Part shown: positions 19,371-28,440 of the stretch, piece by piece
Layout: each line of letters starts with the position of its first letter
How positions within the stretch are numbered: position 1 is the stretch's first letter
Assembly: GCF_019805165.1 (NCBI RefSeq)
Contig: NZ_RWIJ01000009.1
Location: 62,001 to 126,000, forward strand
DNA length: 64,000 bases
Origin: Azospirillum sp. 412522
GTDB lineage: Bacteria > Pseudomonadota > Alphaproteobacteria > Azospirillales > Azospirillaceae
Direction: 5' to 3'
Made by a program: the position numbers and the translations under genes
Notes under the pieces: generated by a model
The model's input: only the letters and a program-made list of their open reading frames with translations
The model's database searches: none
Told to the model about the DNA's origin: nothing

Positions 19371-21461
19371 ATGGATGGCGGCATGGAGCGCGGCAGGGAT
19401 GGCGGCGCGGCGGTTCCGGAGGCCGATTGGAAGGTCGGCGTCGACATCGGCGGGACCTTCATCGATTTCTGCGCGCTGGAAACCCGGTCGGGGCGGGTGG
19501 CCTCGCTGAAGGTGCTGACCACGCCGGACGATCCCGGCGCCGAGCTGATGACCGGCCTGACCCTGCTGGCCGAGCGCGAGGGGCTGGACCCGCGCGCCGT
19601 CACCCGCTTCGTGCACGGGACGACGGTGGGGATGAACACGGTGATCCAGCGCAAGGGCGCGCCGCTGGCGCTGCTGACCAATGCCGGCTTCGAGGATGTC
19701 ATCGAACTCGCCCGGCTGCGCATGCCCGATACCTATTCGCTGTTCTGCTCGCGCCCCGACCAGCTGGTGTCCCGCGACATGGTCTTCGGCATTCCCGCCC
19801 GCCTGCGGTCGGACGGCACCGAGCGTCAGGCCCCCGACAGGGCGGCCGTCGCCGACGCCGTCGCCGCCATCCGCGCCAAGGGGGCGCTGGGCGTCGTCGT
19901 CTCCTTCCTGCATTCCTGGCGCGACGACGCCCAGGAAAATGCGGTGAAGGAGGAGGTCGGCCGGCTGGCCCCGGAGCTGTTCGTCTTCACCTCGGCCGAG
20001 GTCTGGCCGGTGATCCGCGAATATGAGCGGACGACGACGGCGATCCTGAACGCCTATGTCCATCCGCGGATTTCCGGCTATCTGTCGGCGCTGGAGGAGC
20101 GGCTGGCCGGCCGCGGGGTGCCGGCCCGCCCGCTGCTGACCAAGTCCAACGGCGGCGTGATGAACGCGGCGGAGGGCAAGCGGGCCTGCGTCCACATGCT
20201 GCTGTCCGGCGCCGCCTCCGGCGTCAACGGCGCGGCCTGGCTGGCCCGGCAGGCGGGGGAGCCGCGCATCCTGACGCTCGACATCGGCGGCACGTCCGCC
20301 GACTTCGCCCTGATCATCGACGGCCAGGCCCGGTTCGGGGTCGGCGAGATGATCGGCGAGTTTCCGCTGCACATCCCGTCGGTGTCGGTCAGTTCCATCG
20401 GCATCGGCGGCGGGTCGATCGCCAGCGTCGATGGGCAGGGGGTGCTGCGCGTCGGCCCCGAATCCGCGGGGTCGACGCCCGGGCCGGCCTGCTATGGCCG
20501 CGGCGGCGAGTGGGCGACGGTGACCGACGCCATGGTGGTGTGCGGCTGGCTCGGCCACAGCCAGATGGCCTACGGGCAGCTGCGGATGGATGCCGGCCTC
20601 GCCCGGGCCGCGGTGGGGCGGCTGGCCGACCGGCTGGGCCGTTCTCTGGAAGCCACCGCCCAGGCCATCCTCGACGTCGCGGTGTCGGAAATGTTCGCGG
20701 AGGTCGAGAAGATGGCCGCGCGCGCCGGCGTCGACGTGCGCGATTTCGCCCTGATGCCCTTCGGCGGCGGCGGGCCGATGCTGGGGGTGTTCCTGGCGCG
20801 CGAGCTGGGGATGTCGCGCGTCGTCGCTCCGCGCTGGCCGGGCGTGGTGTCGGCGCTGGGCGGGCTGGTCGCCGACCTGCGGGGCGATTTCGTCCGCACC
20901 CTGTTCGCCGACCTGGATGCCGGGCTGATGCCGGCGCTGCGCGACGCGTTCGCCGCGATGGGCAGGGAGGGGCGCGACTGGCTCGCCGCGCAGGGCCATT
21001 CCGGGGCCGCCGAGCTCGGGATCGTCGCCGACATGCGCTATGCCGGCCAGAGCTACGAGATCGAGACGCCGCTGCGCCCCGATTGGCTGGACGGCGACGA
21101 TCCCGGCGCCATCGCCGACGCCTTCCACGCGGCGCATGCGCGGCTCTATGATTTCGACGACCCCGACGGCCGGATCGAGATCGTCAACCTGCGCCTGTCG
21201 GCCGTCGGCGGCGGCCCGGCGCTGCATTTCCCCATGGCGGAGGAGGAAGCGCGCGCCGCCTCGGCGGAGCGGACCGTTCCGGTCTTCACCGGCGGCGCCG
21301 TGACCCCGGTCGGGCTGTACCGCCGCGCGGATTTGCCGGCCGGCGCGCGCTTCCGGGGGCCGGCCATCGTCGCCCAGGAGGACACGACCTTCGCCATTCC
21401 GGCGGGGACCGAAGCCCGCGTCGACGCGCACCTCAATCTCCACCTGACCTTTGCGGAGTGA
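19371..21461 (+). CDS. hyuA: Hydantoinase/oxoprolinase family protein, subunit A
   Basis: The 696-residue protein has the acetate-kinase-fold ATP-binding start VGVDIGGTFIDFCAL near residue 22, RFVHGTTVGMN, the second ATP motif LTLDIGGTSADFALI and PFGGGGPMLG, all typical of ATP-dependent hydantoinase/5-oxoprolinase subunit A. With subunit B it hydrolyses a cyclic amide such as N-methylhydantoin or 5-oxoproline, using ATP, in the cytosol. ATG at 19371 follows AGGAAGG. It overlaps hyuB by 4 bp (GTGA), so the two are translationally coupled. Its link to oxidase subunits suggests breakdown of a cyclic amine or imide product. Confidence 0.9.
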   Translation: MDGGMERGRDGGAAVPEADWKVGVDIGGTFIDFCALETRSGRVASLKVLTTPDDPGAELMTGLTLLAEREGLDPRAVTRFVHGTTVGMNTVIQRKGAPLALLTNAGFEDVIELARLRMPDTYSLFCSRPDQLVSRDMVFGIPARLRSDGTERQAPDRAAVADAVAAIRAKGALGVVVSFLHSWRDDAQENAVKEEVGRLAPELFVFTSAEVWPVIREYERTTTAILNAYVHPRISGYLSALEERLAGRGVPARPLLTKSNGGVMNAAEGKRACVHMLLSGAASGVNGAAWLARQAGEPRILTLDIGGTSADFALIIDGQARFGVGEMIGEFPLHIPSVSVSSIGIGGGSIASVDGQGVLRVGPESAGSTPGPACYGRGGEWATVTDAMVVCGWLGHSQMAYGQLRMDAGLARAAVGRLADRLGRSLEATAQAILDVAVSEMFAEVEKMAARAGVDVRDFALMPFGGGGPMLGVFLARELGMSRVVAPRWPGVVSALGGLVADLRGDFVRTLFADLDAGLMPALRDAFAAMGREGRDWLAAQGHSGAAELGIVADMRYAGQSYEIETPLRPDWLDGDDPGAIADAFHAAHARLYDFDDPDGRIEIVNLRLSAVGGGPALHFPMAEEEARAASAERTVPVFTGGAVTPVGLYRRADLPAGARFRGPAIVAQEDTTFAIPAGTEARVDAHLNLHLTFAE

Positions 21462-23470
21462 CGCCTGTGTTTGACCGACCTGCTTTCGATAGGATGAAGC
21501 TTCAGGTTCTGGCGAACCATGCGCGTTCGGCGGCCGAGAACATGGCCCACACGCTGCAGCGCACCGCCCATTCCGCCTTCGTCAAGGAGACGGAGGATTT
21601 CACCGTCATGCTGCTGAACCGCCGGGGCGAGACCTTCGGCGTTCCGATCGAGCTGGGGGCGACCTGGTATCCGGGCCTGACCTACGGCCGCGCCATCGCC
21701 ATGATCGACGATTACCGGCCCGGCGACGTCGCCTTCACCAACGATCCCTATTCCGGCTTCGTCGCGACCCACGCGCCCGACACCCATCTGTGGAAGCCGG
21801 TCTTCTTCGAGGGCGAGATCATCGCCTGGACCGGCGGGCACATCCACAACACCGACATGGGCGGCGCCGTCCCGGCCTCGCTGTCGCGGGCGCTGACCGA
21901 GATCCATCAGGAGGGCATCCGCTTTCCGCCGATGAAGCTGGTCCGCGAAGGGGTGTTCGACGAGCAGATCCTGCGCATCATGACCGCCAACGTCCGCAAG
22001 CCCGACCTGAACATCGGCGACATCAAGGCGCTGGTCGGCGCGCTCAATACCGGCGAGCGCAAGATCCTCGCCATGGTGGAGAAGTTCGGCAAGACCGCCT
22101 TCCTCGACGGCGTCGAGGCGCTGCTGGACCATGCCGAGGCGCAGGCGCGCGACGTCCTGCGCGCGATGCCCGACGGACGATGGGAGTTCGCCGACTATGC
22201 CGACGAGGATTCCGTCACGGCCAATCCCTGCCGCCTGAAACTGACGCTGACCATCCAGGGGGACGAGGCGGTCCTGGACTTCACCGGATCGGACCCGCAG
22301 CTCGCCTCCTCGCTCAACGTGCCGTCGGGCGGCGACCCGCGCCACACCATCCTGCTGGTCGGGGTCTATTACGTCCTCTACACCCTCAACCCGAAAATCC
22401 TGCTGAACACCGGTCTGACCCGGCCCTTCACCTGCATCGCCCCGGAAGGGACGGTCCTGAACCCGGTCTTCCCGGCGGCGGTGGGGATGCGGTCGCTGAC
22501 CTGCGCCCGTCTGCGCTCGGTGATCTTCGGCGCCTTCTCCCAGGCGGTGCCGGAGCGGCTTCCGGCGGCGCCGGCCGGCAACAACTGCATCGTCAACGTG
22601 ATGACGACCGACGAGCGGACGGGCGGCCGGATCATCGCCGCGGTCAACCCGGTGGTCGGCGGCGGCGGCGGCATGCCGCACCGCGACGGCACCAACGGGT
22701 CGGGCGCCGACGCCGCCTATCTGAAGAACACGCCGATCGAGATCACCGAGATGGAGACCCCGGTCGAGTTCGTCCGCTATGGCTTGGCGACCGACAGCGG
22801 CGGGCCCGGGCGCTGGCGCGGCGGATTGGCCACCCATATGGCCTTCCGTGTCTTCGCCCCCGACACCCGGATCACCGCGCGCAACCGGGACCGCGGCTTC
22901 TTCCGCCCCTGGGGCGTGCTGGGCGGCCGGGCGGCCGGGCTGTCGGACATGGTGGTCAATCCCGGCACGCCGGGGGAAAGGCGGCTGGGCAACATCGACA
23001 CCGCCGTGCTCCAGCCGGGCGACGTGCTCGACATCCGCTCGGCGGGCGGCGGCGGGCGGGGCGACCCGTTCACGCGCGAGCCATGGCGGGTGGCGCGGGA
23101 CGTGGTGCGCGGCTACGTCTCGCTGGAGGCCGCGGAGCGGGAGTATGGGGTCGTCATCCACGACGGGGTCCTGGACACCGATGCCACCGAGCGGCTGCGT
23201 GCGGCCCGGCCGGCCCCCACCGGGCATTTCCATTACGGTCCCGAGCGCGAGGGCTACGAGCGGCAATGGACGGCGGCCGCCTATGATTTGCTTACGCGGA
23301 CCCTCGCCGGCCTGCCGATCCATTGGCGCTTCTTCGCCAAGACCGAGATCTTCAGTCGCATGGGCGGGCGTGCCGGGGCCGAAGGGGTGGAAGCCGCGCT
23401 GGAGGAGGTCCATGCCCGCTTCCCCGAGATGCCGCGGTCCAAGGCCCCGGCCCGGGAGGCGGCGGAATGA
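21458..23470 (+). CDS. hyuB: Hydantoinase/oxoprolinase family protein, subunit B
   Basis: The 670-residue protein opens with LANHARSAAENMAHTLQRTAHS and KETEDFTVMLL, the standard HyuB start, then FTNDPY, GGHIHNTDMGG (metal-type His) and PSGGDPR, and ends with GGGGRGDPFTREP. It pairs with HyuA for ATP-dependent ring opening of hydantoin- or oxoproline-like substrates. The GTG start lies inside the hyuA stop (GTGA). The end overlaps the next gene by ATGA. The C-terminal tail past the hydantoinase core, roughly 100 residues (REYGVVIHDG onward), is longer than the minimum but normal for the family. Confidence 0.9.
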   Translation: MTPVFDRPAFDRMKLQVLANHARSAAENMAHTLQRTAHSAFVKETEDFTVMLLNRRGETFGVPIELGATWYPGLTYGRAIAMIDDYRPGDVAFTNDPYSGFVATHAPDTHLWKPVFFEGEIIAWTGGHIHNTDMGGAVPASLSRALTEIHQEGIRFPPMKLVREGVFDEQILRIMTANVRKPDLNIGDIKALVGALNTGERKILAMVEKFGKTAFLDGVEALLDHAEAQARDVLRAMPDGRWEFADYADEDSVTANPCRLKLTLTIQGDEAVLDFTGSDPQLASSLNVPSGGDPRHTILLVGVYYVLYTLNPKILLNTGLTRPFTCIAPEGTVLNPVFPAAVGMRSLTCARLRSVIFGAFSQAVPERLPAAPAGNNCIVNVMTTDERTGGRIIAAVNPVVGGGGGMPHRDGTNGSGADAAYLKNTPIEITEMETPVEFVRYGLATDSGGPGRWRGGLATHMAFRVFAPDTRITARNRDRGFFRPWGVLGGRAAGLSDMVVNPGTPGERRLGNIDTAVLQPGDVLDIRSAGGGGRGDPFTREPWRVARDVVRGYVSLEAAEREYGVVIHDGVLDTDATERLRAARPAPTGHFHYGPEREGYERQWTAAAYDLLTRTLAGLPIHWRFFAKTEIFSRMGGRAGAEGVEAALEEVHARFPEMPRSKAPAREAAE

Positions 23471-23775
23471 GCGGGATGGCTGGCGGCCGGCTGGTCAGGC
23501 TGGCCGAAACGGGACGGGCACCGGTCCGCTTCCTCCTGGACGGCGTGGAGCGCGTGGCCCTGGCGGGCGATACGGTGCTGACGGCGGTCCTCGCCAATGC
23601 CCCGGCGCTGCGGCAGGCGGAGTTCGGCCCGGAACAGCGTGCCGGCTTCTGCCTGATGGGGGCCTGCCAGGATTGCTGGATCTGGCAGGAGCAGGGGCCG
23701 CGCATCCGGGCCTGTTCAACTCCGGTCGCCGACGGCATGCGGCTGCTGACCCGGACGCGGGAGGATTGGCCATGA
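23467..23775 (+). CDS. Small [2Fe-2S] ferredoxin-like subunit of a hetero-oligomeric oxidase (HcnA/SoxA-like)
   Basis: The 102-residue protein shows a plant-type ferredoxin fold segment: FLLDGVERVALAGDTVLTAVLA, then the cluster motif GFCLMGACQDCW, with a fourth Cys in IRACSTPV (C-x4-C-x2-C-x12-C). This matches the small subunits of opine oxidase, hydrogen cyanide synthase (HcnA) and hetero-oligomeric proline/sarcosine-type dehydrogenases. It should pass electrons from the FAD subunits to the membrane chain. It overlaps hyuB and the next gene by 4 bp each, which makes stoichiometric expression likely. Confidence 0.88.
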   Translation: MSGMAGGRLVRLAETGRAPVRFLLDGVERVALAGDTVLTAVLANAPALRQAEFGPEQRAGFCLMGACQDCWIWQEQGPRIRACSTPVADGMRLLTRTREDWP

Positions 23776-25133
23776 CCGGGCCGCGGATCGTGATCGTCGG
23801 GGCAGGACCCGCCGGAATCCGTGCCGCCGAGACGCTGGCGGTTGCCGGGCTGCTCCCGACGGTGATCGACGAGGGCGCGCGGGCCGGCGGGCAGATCTAC
23901 CGTCGGCCGCCCGACGGCTTCACCCGTCCGCCGGAGACGCTCTACGGATCGCAGGCCGCCAAGGCGGTGGCGCTGCATGCCGCCTTCGACGGATTGGCGG
24001 CGGCGGGACGCATCGTCCATCTGCCGCGTCATTCGGTCGTCGCTCTGGCCGGCGGGGTGCTGCACGCAATGGGGGACGGCCGAAGCCGCCGGATCGGCTA
24101 TGACCGGTTGATCCTGGCGACGGGCGCGACCGACCGTCTCGCCCCGGTGCCGGGATGGCAGGCGCCCGGCGTCTACAGCCTCGGCGCGATGCAGATCGCG
24201 CTCAAGGCCCAGGGTATCGCAATGGGGCGGCGGATCGTGCTGGCCGGGTCGGGGCCGCTGCTGACCCTGCTGGCGACGCAGCTCATCAAGGCGGGAGCCG
24301 GGGTCGCGGCGGTTCTCGACACCGCCGGCCTGCGCGGCCAGATGGCCGCCTTTCCCGACCTTGCCGTCCGTCCGTCCTTCGCCCTGCAAGGGCTGGCGAT
24401 GCGGGCGCGGCTGGGGCGGCTCTACCATGCCGGCATCACCCTGGAGGCGATCAAGGCGTCGGATACCGGGGTGACGGCGGTCCGCTGGACGGATGCGGGT
24501 GGGCGGAGGCGGCGGACGGACTGCGACGCGGTCGGGCTGGGCTGGCATCTGAGGGCGGAAACCCAGCTTGCCGATCTGGCCGGATGCCGGTTCGCCTATG
24601 ACCCGACCTGGGCCCAGTGGTTGCCCTGCGCCGACCGGATGGGCCGTGCCGGGGACTCTGTCTATCTGGCTGGAGACGGCTTGCGCCTGCTGGGGGCCGA
24701 CGGGGCGGAGGTCGCCGGACGGCTCGCCGCGTCCGCCTGCCTGTCCGACCTGGGCCTGCCGGGACCCGACGGCACCGCCGACCTGAAGCGGCTCGACCGG
24801 TTGGAGCGCTTCGCCCGCGGCATCGCGCGGGCCTTCCCGTGGCCGGCCGATCAGGTGCGCGCCCTGCCCGACGATGCCGTTCTGTGCCGCTGCGAGGGGG
24901 TCACCGCCGGTTCGGTACGGGAAACCGCGGTCTATGGCGGGGCGGAGGCGAACCGGGTGAAATCGCTGGGCCGTGCCGGGATGGGGCGCTGCCAGGGCCG
25001 CTATTGCCAGATCGCGGCGACCGACCTGATCGCGTCCGCCAGCGGGCTTGCGCATGCCGGAGAGGCCGGGCGCCTGCGTGCGCAAGCGCCGATCCGCCCC
25101 ACGGCGATAGGTGAGTGGCTGGAGCAGGAATGA
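23772..25133 (+). CDS. FAD/NAD(P)-dependent oxidoreductase subunit with BFD-like [2Fe-2S] domain (opine oxidase A / HcnB-like)
   Basis: The 453-residue protein has an N-terminal FAD site IVIVGAGPAGIRAAE, GGQIYRR, the LATGATDR strand and a second nucleotide site RIVLAGSGPLLTLLA, then AGDG with its FAD contact. The last 90 residues are a BFD-like [2Fe-2S] domain: LCRCEGVT and MGRCQGRYC supply four Cys. This is the alpha subunit layout of opine oxidases, HcnB and related dehydrogenases. It starts within the previous stop (ATGA). With the [2Fe-2S] subunit and the divergent DAO subunit it should form a complete three-part oxidase. Confidence 0.88.
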   Translation: MTGPRIVIVGAGPAGIRAAETLAVAGLLPTVIDEGARAGGQIYRRPPDGFTRPPETLYGSQAAKAVALHAAFDGLAAAGRIVHLPRHSVVALAGGVLHAMGDGRSRRIGYDRLILATGATDRLAPVPGWQAPGVYSLGAMQIALKAQGIAMGRRIVLAGSGPLLTLLATQLIKAGAGVAAVLDTAGLRGQMAAFPDLAVRPSFALQGLAMRARLGRLYHAGITLEAIKASDTGVTAVRWTDAGGRRRRTDCDAVGLGWHLRAETQLADLAGCRFAYDPTWAQWLPCADRMGRAGDSVYLAGDGLRLLGADGAEVAGRLAASACLSDLGLPGPDGTADLKRLDRLERFARGIARAFPWPADQVRALPDDAVLCRCEGVTAGSVRETAVYGGAEANRVKSLGRAGMGRCQGRYCQIAATDLIASASGLAHAGEAGRLRAQAPIRPTAIGEWLEQE

Positions 25134-25260
25134 AGGACGGCGAAGCACCCTCTGCCCGCAATCCTCCGCCGTCGCCCCGGCCGTTCCGGACAATGCCGGC
25201 CAGGGTCAGGTCCGGGAGGATGGGAGCCGTTTCCCGAGGAGAGCGCCGCGCTCCTGGCGA

Positions 25261-26181
25261 TCATTGAACAAGCGCGACGTTGATCCGCCTGAGATCGTCG
25301 AGCATCACGGCGATGAGCCATTCGCAGATCGCCGGCACCATGGGTTGCAGGGGCCGGGATTTCGGCGCGATGAGCGAATGCCAGCGCCCGGTGCGTATCT
25401 CGCTTGCGCAGGCGCGAACCAGAAGCCCCTCTCCAAGTGCGCGGGATACAACGCTGACCCAGCCGAGCGCGATTCCTTCGCCATTCTGCGCCGCCTGCAG
25501 CGCGACCGAGTAATCCGAGAACACGTCCCAGGTCCCGACGGCTTCCAGACGCTCGGGTGAGCTGAGAAGCCGGTTCCAATGCGCCTTGTGTTCGTCGTTC
25601 AGGTTCAGGAACACATGGCGCTGCGGATCGGCATCCAAGGGGCCGCGTTCGGCCAGATAGCCGGGGCTGCAGACCGGCATGATGATTTCCGGGGCGAAGG
25701 GCCAGATGTGATAACGCGGGTCATCGGCCTCGACGACCCGGGTGGCGATATCCACGTCGGCGGGGGGCTGGCCGAGCATTCCCTGCACCAGATCCAGCCG
25801 CAGTTCGACGGACGGGAAAGCCGCCTTGAAGGCGCGCAGCCGCGGCACCAGCCATTGCGTCGCGAAGGAGCTGGAAAAGGAGAGGGTGATCCGCGTTTTC
25901 GCCACGCGCTGGCGCACGGCGTCGACTGTGCGATCGATCGCCTCCAGGCTGTCGCGCAGGGTGCGGAAAATCTCGTCGCCGTCCGGGGTCAGCGTGATGC
26001 CGGTGGGGGTGCGCTGGAACAGCCGCAAGCCCAACCGGTCCTCCAGCTGCGCGATGCTGCGGCTGACCGACGGCTGGGTCACGTTGAACTCCCGCGCCGC
26101 GGCGGAAAAGCTGCCGGTCCGGGCGGCGGCCTCGAAGATGAACAGGGTCCGGGCAAGGGGGGCGATGCTGCGCAGGGCCAT
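25261..26181 (-). CDS. LysR-family transcriptional regulator
   Basis: The 306-residue protein begins with a winged helix-turn-helix: FEAAARTGSFSAAAREFNVTQPSVSRSIAQLEDRLGLRLFQR-type sequence near residues 15-55, here close to the GcvA subgroup (DVDIATRVVEADDP, LNLNDEHKAHWNRLL). The effector domain fills the rest. ATG at 26181 is preferred, with GAGGGT just upstream. It is convergent with the HyuAB/oxidase operon and divergent from the demethylase-type OYE gene, so it could control either or both. Dyads at 19221-19277 are candidate sites. Confidence 0.9.
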   Translation of the reverse strand: MALRSIAPLARTLFIFEAAARTGSFSAAAREFNVTQPSVSRSIAQLEDRLGLRLFQRTPTGITLTPDGDEIFRTLRDSLEAIDRTVDAVRQRVAKTRITLSFSSSFATQWLVPRLRAFKAAFPSVELRLDLVQGMLGQPPADVDIATRVVEADDPRYHIWPFAPEIIMPVCSPGYLAERGPLDADPQRHVFLNLNDEHKAHWNRLLSSPERLEAVGTWDVFSDYSVALQAAQNGEGIALGWVSVVSRALGEGLLVRACASEIRTGRWHSLIAPKSRPLQPMVPAICEWLIAVMLDDLRRINVALVQ

Positions 26182-26265
26182 ACCCTCAGCGTATACCCCC
26201 TGCAAGTTTTATCAAGCTTCCTGCCTGCGCACCGCTGCCTCATCCTTGCGCGATGTCCCCGCCCC

Positions 26266-26318
26266 GGCACGCCCCCGGGGCACGCCCCCAAGGGCACGCC
26301 CCCAAGGGCACGCCAAGG
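26266..26318. repeat. Tandem 14-bp repeat in the 5' leader of the OYE-type gene
   Basis: The unit GGCACGCCCCCAAG occurs about four times (first copy 13 bp with CGG at its end, last copy degenerate and merging into the AAGGAG ribosome site). It lies between the LysR gene and the ATG at 26328. Its function is unknown; it may be slippage-prone DNA that tunes expression. Confidence 0.7.
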
Positions 26319-26327
26319 AGATCTTCC

Positions 26328-28367
26328 ATGCAGTTCGCCGACAGGTCCGGCGCTTGGACATCCGATCCCCTGCTGTCGCCGTTCCGGCTGGGCGGTCTGC
26401 TGCTGCGCAACCGCATCGTCAGCACCAGCCATGCCTCGATGCTGGATGAGGGCGGTATGCCGACCGAGCGTTACCAGCGCTACCATGAGGAGAAAGCCAA
26501 GGGCGGCATCGCCATGACGATGATCGGCGGCTCCGCCATGACCTCGCGCGATTCGAGTTGGGGGGGAGGGCAGCTCAATCTGTCCAGCGACGCGATCCTC
26601 CCGCATCTCGGCGCGATGGCGCAGCGCATCCACGGCCAGGGCGCTGCGATCATGTGCCAGGTGTCGCATCTCGGGCGGCGGGCGACCGCGCTGGGCAGCG
26701 GCTGGTTGCCGGCGATCGCGCCGTCGCGCATACGCGAAACGCGAACCCGCAGCTTTCCCAAGGAAATGGACCACGCCGATATCGACCGCGTCGTCGCCGA
26801 CTACGCCGCCGCCGCAAGGCGCTGCAAGCAGGCCGGGTTGGACGGGGTGGAAACGCTGACCGGCGGGCATCTGATGGGCCAGTTCCTGTCGCCACGCACC
26901 AATCTGCGCACAGACGCTTTCGGCGGTTCGACCGAAAACCGCGCCCGCTTCGTGCTGATGGTGCACGAGGCGATGCGCGAGGCCGTCGGCCCGGATTTCG
27001 TCATCGGCATCCGCTACGTCATCGACGAAGGGGGGGAGGACGGGCTGCATATGGACGAAAGCATCGAAATCGCCCACATGCTGCAGCGCGAAGGGCATAT
27101 CGATTTCTTCAACTGCATTTATGGCCGAATGGACAGCGATCTGCTGCTGACGGAACACAACATGCCCGGCATGTTCCAGCGCAGCGCTCCGTTTCTCGGC
27201 GAGGTGCGGCGCTTCCGGGCCGAGGTCGCGCTGCCGGTCATGCATGCCGCCGGCATCCGGGACGTCGCGACGGCGCGGCATGTCCTGCGCGACGGCATCG
27301 CCGATCTGGTCGGCATGACGCGGGCGCACATCGCGGACCCACATCTGGTCGCGAAGATCCAGCGCGGCGAAGAAGACCGCATCCGGCCCTGCGTCGGTGC
27401 GTCCTATTGCCTGTATCGCAAGGCGCATTGCGTCCACAACCCCGCAACAACCCGCGAGACCACGCTGAGCCACGAGATCACGCCGGCCGATACGCCGCGC
27501 CGCGCGGTGGTGGTCGGCGGCGGACCAGCGGGGATGGAGGCCGCCCGCGTGCTGGCCGAACGCGGCCATCGCGTCACCCTGTTCGAGGCGGGAAGCAGGC
27601 TGGGCGGGCAGATCCTTATCGCTGCCAGCGCCGAAGGGCGGCAGGACCTTCTCGGCATCACCGAATGGCGCTGGAACGAGCTTGAGCGGCTGGCCGTGGA
27701 CATTCGTCTGAATGTTTTTGCCGAAGCCGCCGAGATCACCGCCGAGAAGCCGGATATCGTCATCGTCGCCACCGGCGGCATCCCCGACCTGGACTGGCTG
27801 GATGGTGGCGAACATTGCACCAGTGTCTGGGACATGCTGTCCGGCCATGTCCCGGCGCAGGATGACGTGCTGATTTATGACGGCACCGGCCGGCAGGCGG
27901 CACCCTCATGCGCGCTGAAGCTGGCGGCGGCGGGAAAGACGGTGACCTTCGTCACGCCCGACGCCGCCGCGGCGGTCGAGATGCCGTATCAGGACACATC
28001 CAGCTTCCGCAAAAGGCTTTACCAGCAGGGCGTCACGCCCTTGGTCGATCACCGCCTGATCCGGGTGCGCCGCGAGGGAAATCACCTTGCCGCCGTCCTG
28101 CGCAACGAAATGACGGATCAGGAGCGCGTCATCGTCACCGCTCAGATTGTCCTCGAACACGGCACGCTGCCGATGGACGGGCTGTTCCACGAACTGCGCA
28201 CCGCATCCCTGAATGACGGGGTCACCGACATCGACCGCCTGCTGGCGGGCGAGCCTCAGGATTTGCAGCCCGGCCGCTTCGCCCTGCATCGCATCGGCGA
28301 TGCGGTGGCCAGCCGCGACCTGCATGCCTCCATCCTCGATGCCTACCGCCTGTGCAGCCGGCTTTAA
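26328..28367 (+). CDS. NADH:flavin oxidoreductase / FAD-dependent demethylase (OYE plus FAD/NAD(P) domains)
   Basis: The 679-residue protein is a fusion of an N-terminal FMN TIM barrel (residues about 15-340: LRNRIVSTSHASML, HLGRRAT, GGSTENRARF, GMTRAHIADPH) and a C-terminal nucleotide-binding half starting VVVGGGPAGMEAAR. Trimethylamine, histamine and N-methylproline demethylases share this plan. The 4Fe-4S region reads CVGASYC then a third Cys seven residues on (LYRKAHC), a pattern of the N-methylproline/dimethylglycine demethylase group but with a shortened gap. ATG at 26328 follows AAGGAG. Next to an amine oxidase and hydantoinase locus, oxidative N-demethylation of a methylated amino acid is a reasonable guess. 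Confidence 0.85.
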   Translation: MQFADRSGAWTSDPLLSPFRLGGLLLRNRIVSTSHASMLDEGGMPTERYQRYHEEKAKGGIAMTMIGGSAMTSRDSSWGGGQLNLSSDAILPHLGAMAQRIHGQGAAIMCQVSHLGRRATALGSGWLPAIAPSRIRETRTRSFPKEMDHADIDRVVADYAAAARRCKQAGLDGVETLTGGHLMGQFLSPRTNLRTDAFGGSTENRARFVLMVHEAMREAVGPDFVIGIRYVIDEGGEDGLHMDESIEIAHMLQREGHIDFFNCIYGRMDSDLLLTEHNMPGMFQRSAPFLGEVRRFRAEVALPVMHAAGIRDVATARHVLRDGIADLVGMTRAHIADPHLVAKIQRGEEDRIRPCVGASYCLYRKAHCVHNPATTRETTLSHEITPADTPRRAVVVGGGPAGMEAARVLAERGHRVTLFEAGSRLGGQILIAASAEGRQDLLGITEWRWNELERLAVDIRLNVFAEAAEITAEKPDIVIVATGGIPDLDWLDGGEHCTSVWDMLSGHVPAQDDVLIYDGTGRQAAPSCALKLAAAGKTVTFVTPDAAAAVEMPYQDTSSFRKRLYQQGVTPLVDHRLIRVRREGNHLAAVLRNEMTDQERVIVTAQIVLEHGTLPMDGLFHELRTASLNDGVTDIDRLLAGEPQDLQPGRFALHRIGDAVASRDLHASILDAYRLCSRL

Positions 28368-28440
28368 CCACAACGCAACAGGGAGCGGCGGGAATGACGG
28401 CGATCACGAACCGGACCCCTCGCGACTGAGGTGATGTGGC

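Noticed and set aside
19320-23413. Two antisense frames of 707 and 755 codons opposite hyuA and hyuB
   Set aside because: They are shadows of GC-rich coding; no conserved motif is present and the sense genes are complete.
17975-25133. Hydrogen cyanide synthase (hcnABC)
   Set aside because: The three subunits resemble HcnA, HcnB and HcnC, but HcnABC is encoded contiguously, whereas these are divergent and tied to a hydantoinase; opine or amine oxidation is more likely.
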